This document shows positions 7,348-8,861 of a stretch of DNA of 8,861 nucleotides, piece after piece. The translations under genes and the position numbers were made by a program. The stretch is from Planctomycetota bacterium (lineage in GTDB: Bacteria > Planctomycetota > UBA8742 > SKZP01): the NCBI GenBank assembly GCA_007127275.1, contig SKZP01000449.1:1-8861 (forward strand), written 5' to 3'. The notes beneath the pieces were generated by a model, which had not been told where the DNA came from, made no database searches, and saw nothing but the letters and a program-made list of their open reading frames with translations. Within the stretch, counting starts at the first letter, position 1. Each line of letters opens with the position of its first letter.

Positions 7348-8565
7348 ATGCCGAAGCGAATTCAACTGCCCCTGACCGTGCTGCTCGCGACGCTGATCGT
7401 GTCGCTGATGCCCGCTTTGATTGAAGCGCAGCAATCCGCCCCCGAAAACGCCCAGTGGGCCGAGATCACCGGTGACAACGTGCGGATTCGCGCCGGCGCC
7501 TCCACCCAATACCAAGCGCTGACCACCGCGTCGCGCGGCGAGCGCTTCATCGTCGTCGGCGAACGCCGCGGCTGGGCGGAACTGCAAGCGAACCATCAAT
7601 TCGACGCCTTCGTGCACCGCTCGCTCGTCGACGCCGATGGCTCCACCGGCGAGATCAGCGGCTCCCGCGTAATCATTCGCCTGCGCCCCTCGCAGGAATC
7701 CTTCCGACTCACCTCGGTGACCGAGGGCACTCGCGTCAACATTGTCGAGCGCCACGGCGACTGGTATCAGATTGTGCCGCCCGTGGGGGTGAGCGTCTGG
7801 GTCAGCGGCGACTTCGTCCGCACGCTGGGGCAGGCGAGTGGGAGCGAGTTCGAAGCGTACCGCCTGGGGCGCGACCTCGACGAAATGCGCGCCGAGACGC
7901 CGCAATCGCCCACCTCGAGCGAGACCGACGACAGCGACAACCGCGAACGGGTTCGCCAAGCGGAGCAACGCCTGCTCGACGACCTTGACGAGCGCTTCGA
8001 CGCAACCATGGCCGAGGCCGGCGACGGCGAGCCCACCGACGAGATGCTCGACAAGCTGCGCCGGCTTGCCCACGAGTTCGAAGCGTTCGCCGACGCGGCC
8101 CAGTCCCCGGAGATCACCGACGAGGCACGGCAACGGTCCGAGTCGCTGCGCGGTGTGCGCGAGGACCTCGTCGCAGCTCGCATGGCCGCCGACGCACAAG
8201 CGGAGGAGGAGCACGTCGAGGCCGAAGAAGCCGAAGCCGACGCGGAGGCCGACGCCGAGCCCCAGCCGGCACCGCGTGCCGACGACGCCGCCCGGCAACG
8301 GGCGCTCGAGCGGCTGCTTTACCAACCGAGCGAGGATTATCTCGCCGTGGGCAAGGTCGCCGACGCCCGCGACTCGGAAGGCCGCCGCGTCTACATTCTC
8401 GTGCACGAAGGCGAGGTGCTCTTCCGCATCGAGCTTTCCCCGCAAACGCGTGACGTCGACCTGCGCTCTCTCTGGCACCGTACCGTCGCCGTGCGCGGTC
8501 GGGTCGTGAAAATCGAAGGGGAACCCTACCCCACGATCGTCTGCACCGAAATCACCCCGAAGTAA
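7348..8565 (+). CDS. Exported protein with two SH3b domains and a C-terminal beta-rich domain
   Basis: The product has 405 residues. ATG at 7348 follows a GGAGAGAG ribosome binding site. A signal peptide spans 1-27 (MPKR, a hydrophobic core, then LIEA before QQ). Two bacterial SH3 domains follow: about 37-95 (DNVRIRAG, RGWAELQ) and 101-160 (SRVIIRLRPS, GDWYQIVPP, VSVWVSGDFVRTL). Such domains bind peptidoglycan or other wall and protein ligands. Residues 165-325 are acidic and mostly helical, with a Glu/Ala-rich run near 285-305. Residues 331-402 (YLAVGKVADA, VYILVHEGEV, VAVRGRVVKI) look like a compact beta-barrel of the OB type, judged by strand pattern only. The likely site is the periplasm or cell surface. 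It sits 288 bases after the ETF-QO gene and is closed by its own terminator, so it is probably transcribed separately. The exact role is unknown. Confidence 0.9.
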   Translation: MPKRIQLPLTVLLATLIVSLMPALIEAQQSAPENAQWAEITGDNVRIRAGASTQYQALTTASRGERFIVVGERRGWAELQANHQFDAFVHRSLVDADGSTGEISGSRVIIRLRPSQESFRLTSVTEGTRVNIVERHGDWYQIVPPVGVSVWVSGDFVRTLGQASGSEFEAYRLGRDLDEMRAETPQSPTSSETDDSDNRERVRQAEQRLLDDLDERFDATMAEAGDGEPTDEMLDKLRRLAHEFEAFADAAQSPEITDEARQRSESLRGVREDLVAARMAADAQAEEEHVEAEEAEADAEADAEPQPAPRADDAARQRALERLLYQPSEDYLAVGKVADARDSEGRRVYILVHEGEVLFRIELSPQTRDVDLRSLWHRTVAVRGRVVKIEGEPYPTIVCTEITPK

Positions 8566-8601
8566 CGCCTCCCCACCGTTGCACACCCGCAACGATCCCG
8601 C

Positions 8602-8636
8602 CACCGCGAAGCGTCGCAACCCGACGCTTCGCGGTG
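8602..8636 (+). terminator. Hairpin terminator after the SH3b gene
   Basis: Bases 8602-8616 pair perfectly with 8622-8636 across a five-base loop (CAACC), giving a 15-bp stem. It begins 37 bases after the SH3b stop codon. The following GCGTTTCCGTTTC is only modestly T-rich, so this is a strong hairpin with a weak U-tract. It separates the SH3b gene from the next plus-strand gene. Confidence 0.75.
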
Positions 8637-8689
8637 CGCGTTTCCGTTTCGCAGTTCCTCTCCCGACGGGCGAACGAGTACACTACGTG

Positions 8690-8861
8690 ATGACGCACCG
8701 GCGCCGTCCCATCCCCGTTCCCGCTCGCCTACCGATGAACGCGACATCCCAGCGGTTGTTCCTCTTGCTTGTCCTGGGCATTGGCGTTGCCGGCATCCCG
8801 CTCGGCTGCTGCCAGCCGGGGCCGGTCAGCTACGAAGAGGGGAGCGAGCAACTCGATTCTC
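8690..8861 (+). CDS. N-terminus of an exported protein, possible lipoprotein (3' end outside window)
   Basis: The frame is open for 57 codons to the window edge. From ATG at 8690 it gives an Arg-rich start (MTHRRRP), a second in-frame Met at residue 16 (8735), a hydrophobic core (LFLLLVLGIGVAGIPLG, 23-39) and then Cys40-Cys41, followed by polar, acidic sequence. This is the shape of a type II (lipoprotein) signal peptide. The lipobox is imperfect, with Pro at -3 (PLG-C). The start is uncertain: an adjacent GTG at 8687 is also in frame, there is only a weak ribosome binding site (ACGAG) before 8690 and none before 8735. TACACT at 8679-8684 resembles a -10 box, so a nearly leaderless message is possible. 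The function of the mature part cannot be judged. Confidence 0.7.
   Translation, partial: MTHRRRPIPVPARLPMNATSQRLFLLLVLGIGVAGIPLGCCQPGPVSYEEGSEQLDS

Noticed and set aside
7288..8619. A 443-codon minus-strand frame opposite the SH3b gene
   Set aside because: It is complementary to a gene with a signal peptide, SH3b domains and a good ribosome binding site, and it also runs through the terminator hairpin.

Overview
The window is GC-rich and densely coding, with heavy G/C use at third codon positions. The best guess at its source is a member of the Planctomycetota (or a PVC relative). This is an inference from the very large acidic repeat protein, the SH3b protein and the overall gene style; no marker gene such as rRNA is present to prove it.

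Layout. (1) Positions 4188 down to 1, minus strand: one giant gene, open at the left edge after 1,396 codons. It encodes an N-terminal domain of two helical hairpins resembling the secretion-ATPase N-domain (MshEN type), an acidic disordered segment with 18 DPF motifs, one transmembrane helix, and at least 640 residues of helical, coiled-coil-like sequence predicted to lie outside the cytoplasm. Because the gene has no stop inside the window it is easy to miss, and long open frames on its opposite strand can be mistaken for genes. (2) Positions 4189-4614: a divergent control region with a perfect 14-bp palindrome. (3) 4615-4962, plus strand: a small FtsB/DivIC-like protein with one membrane helix and a coiled coil. 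(4) 4963-5142: a 180-bp element with 27-bp imperfect terminal inverted repeats, probably a MITE or an internally deleted insertion sequence. It begins at the base after the preceding stop codon. (5) 5290-7059, plus: electron transfer flavoprotein-ubiquinone oxidoreductase (ETF-QO), full length, but the fourth cysteine of its iron-sulfur motif is threonine. (6) 7060-7347: a spacer with alternative hairpins. (7) 7348-8565, plus: an exported protein with two SH3b domains, an acidic helical linker and a small C-terminal beta-rich domain, followed by a strong hairpin terminator. (8) 8690 to the right edge: the start of an exported protein, possibly a lipoprotein.

The genes do not form one obvious pathway. 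ETF-QO feeds electrons from fatty-acid and amino-acid oxidation into quinone. The FtsB-like, SH3b, putative lipoprotein and giant membrane proteins all look like envelope components. The points most worth following are the DPF-repeat membrane protein, the altered ETF-QO cluster site, the FtsB-like protein (if the host is a planctomycete without FtsZ) and the inverted-repeat element.
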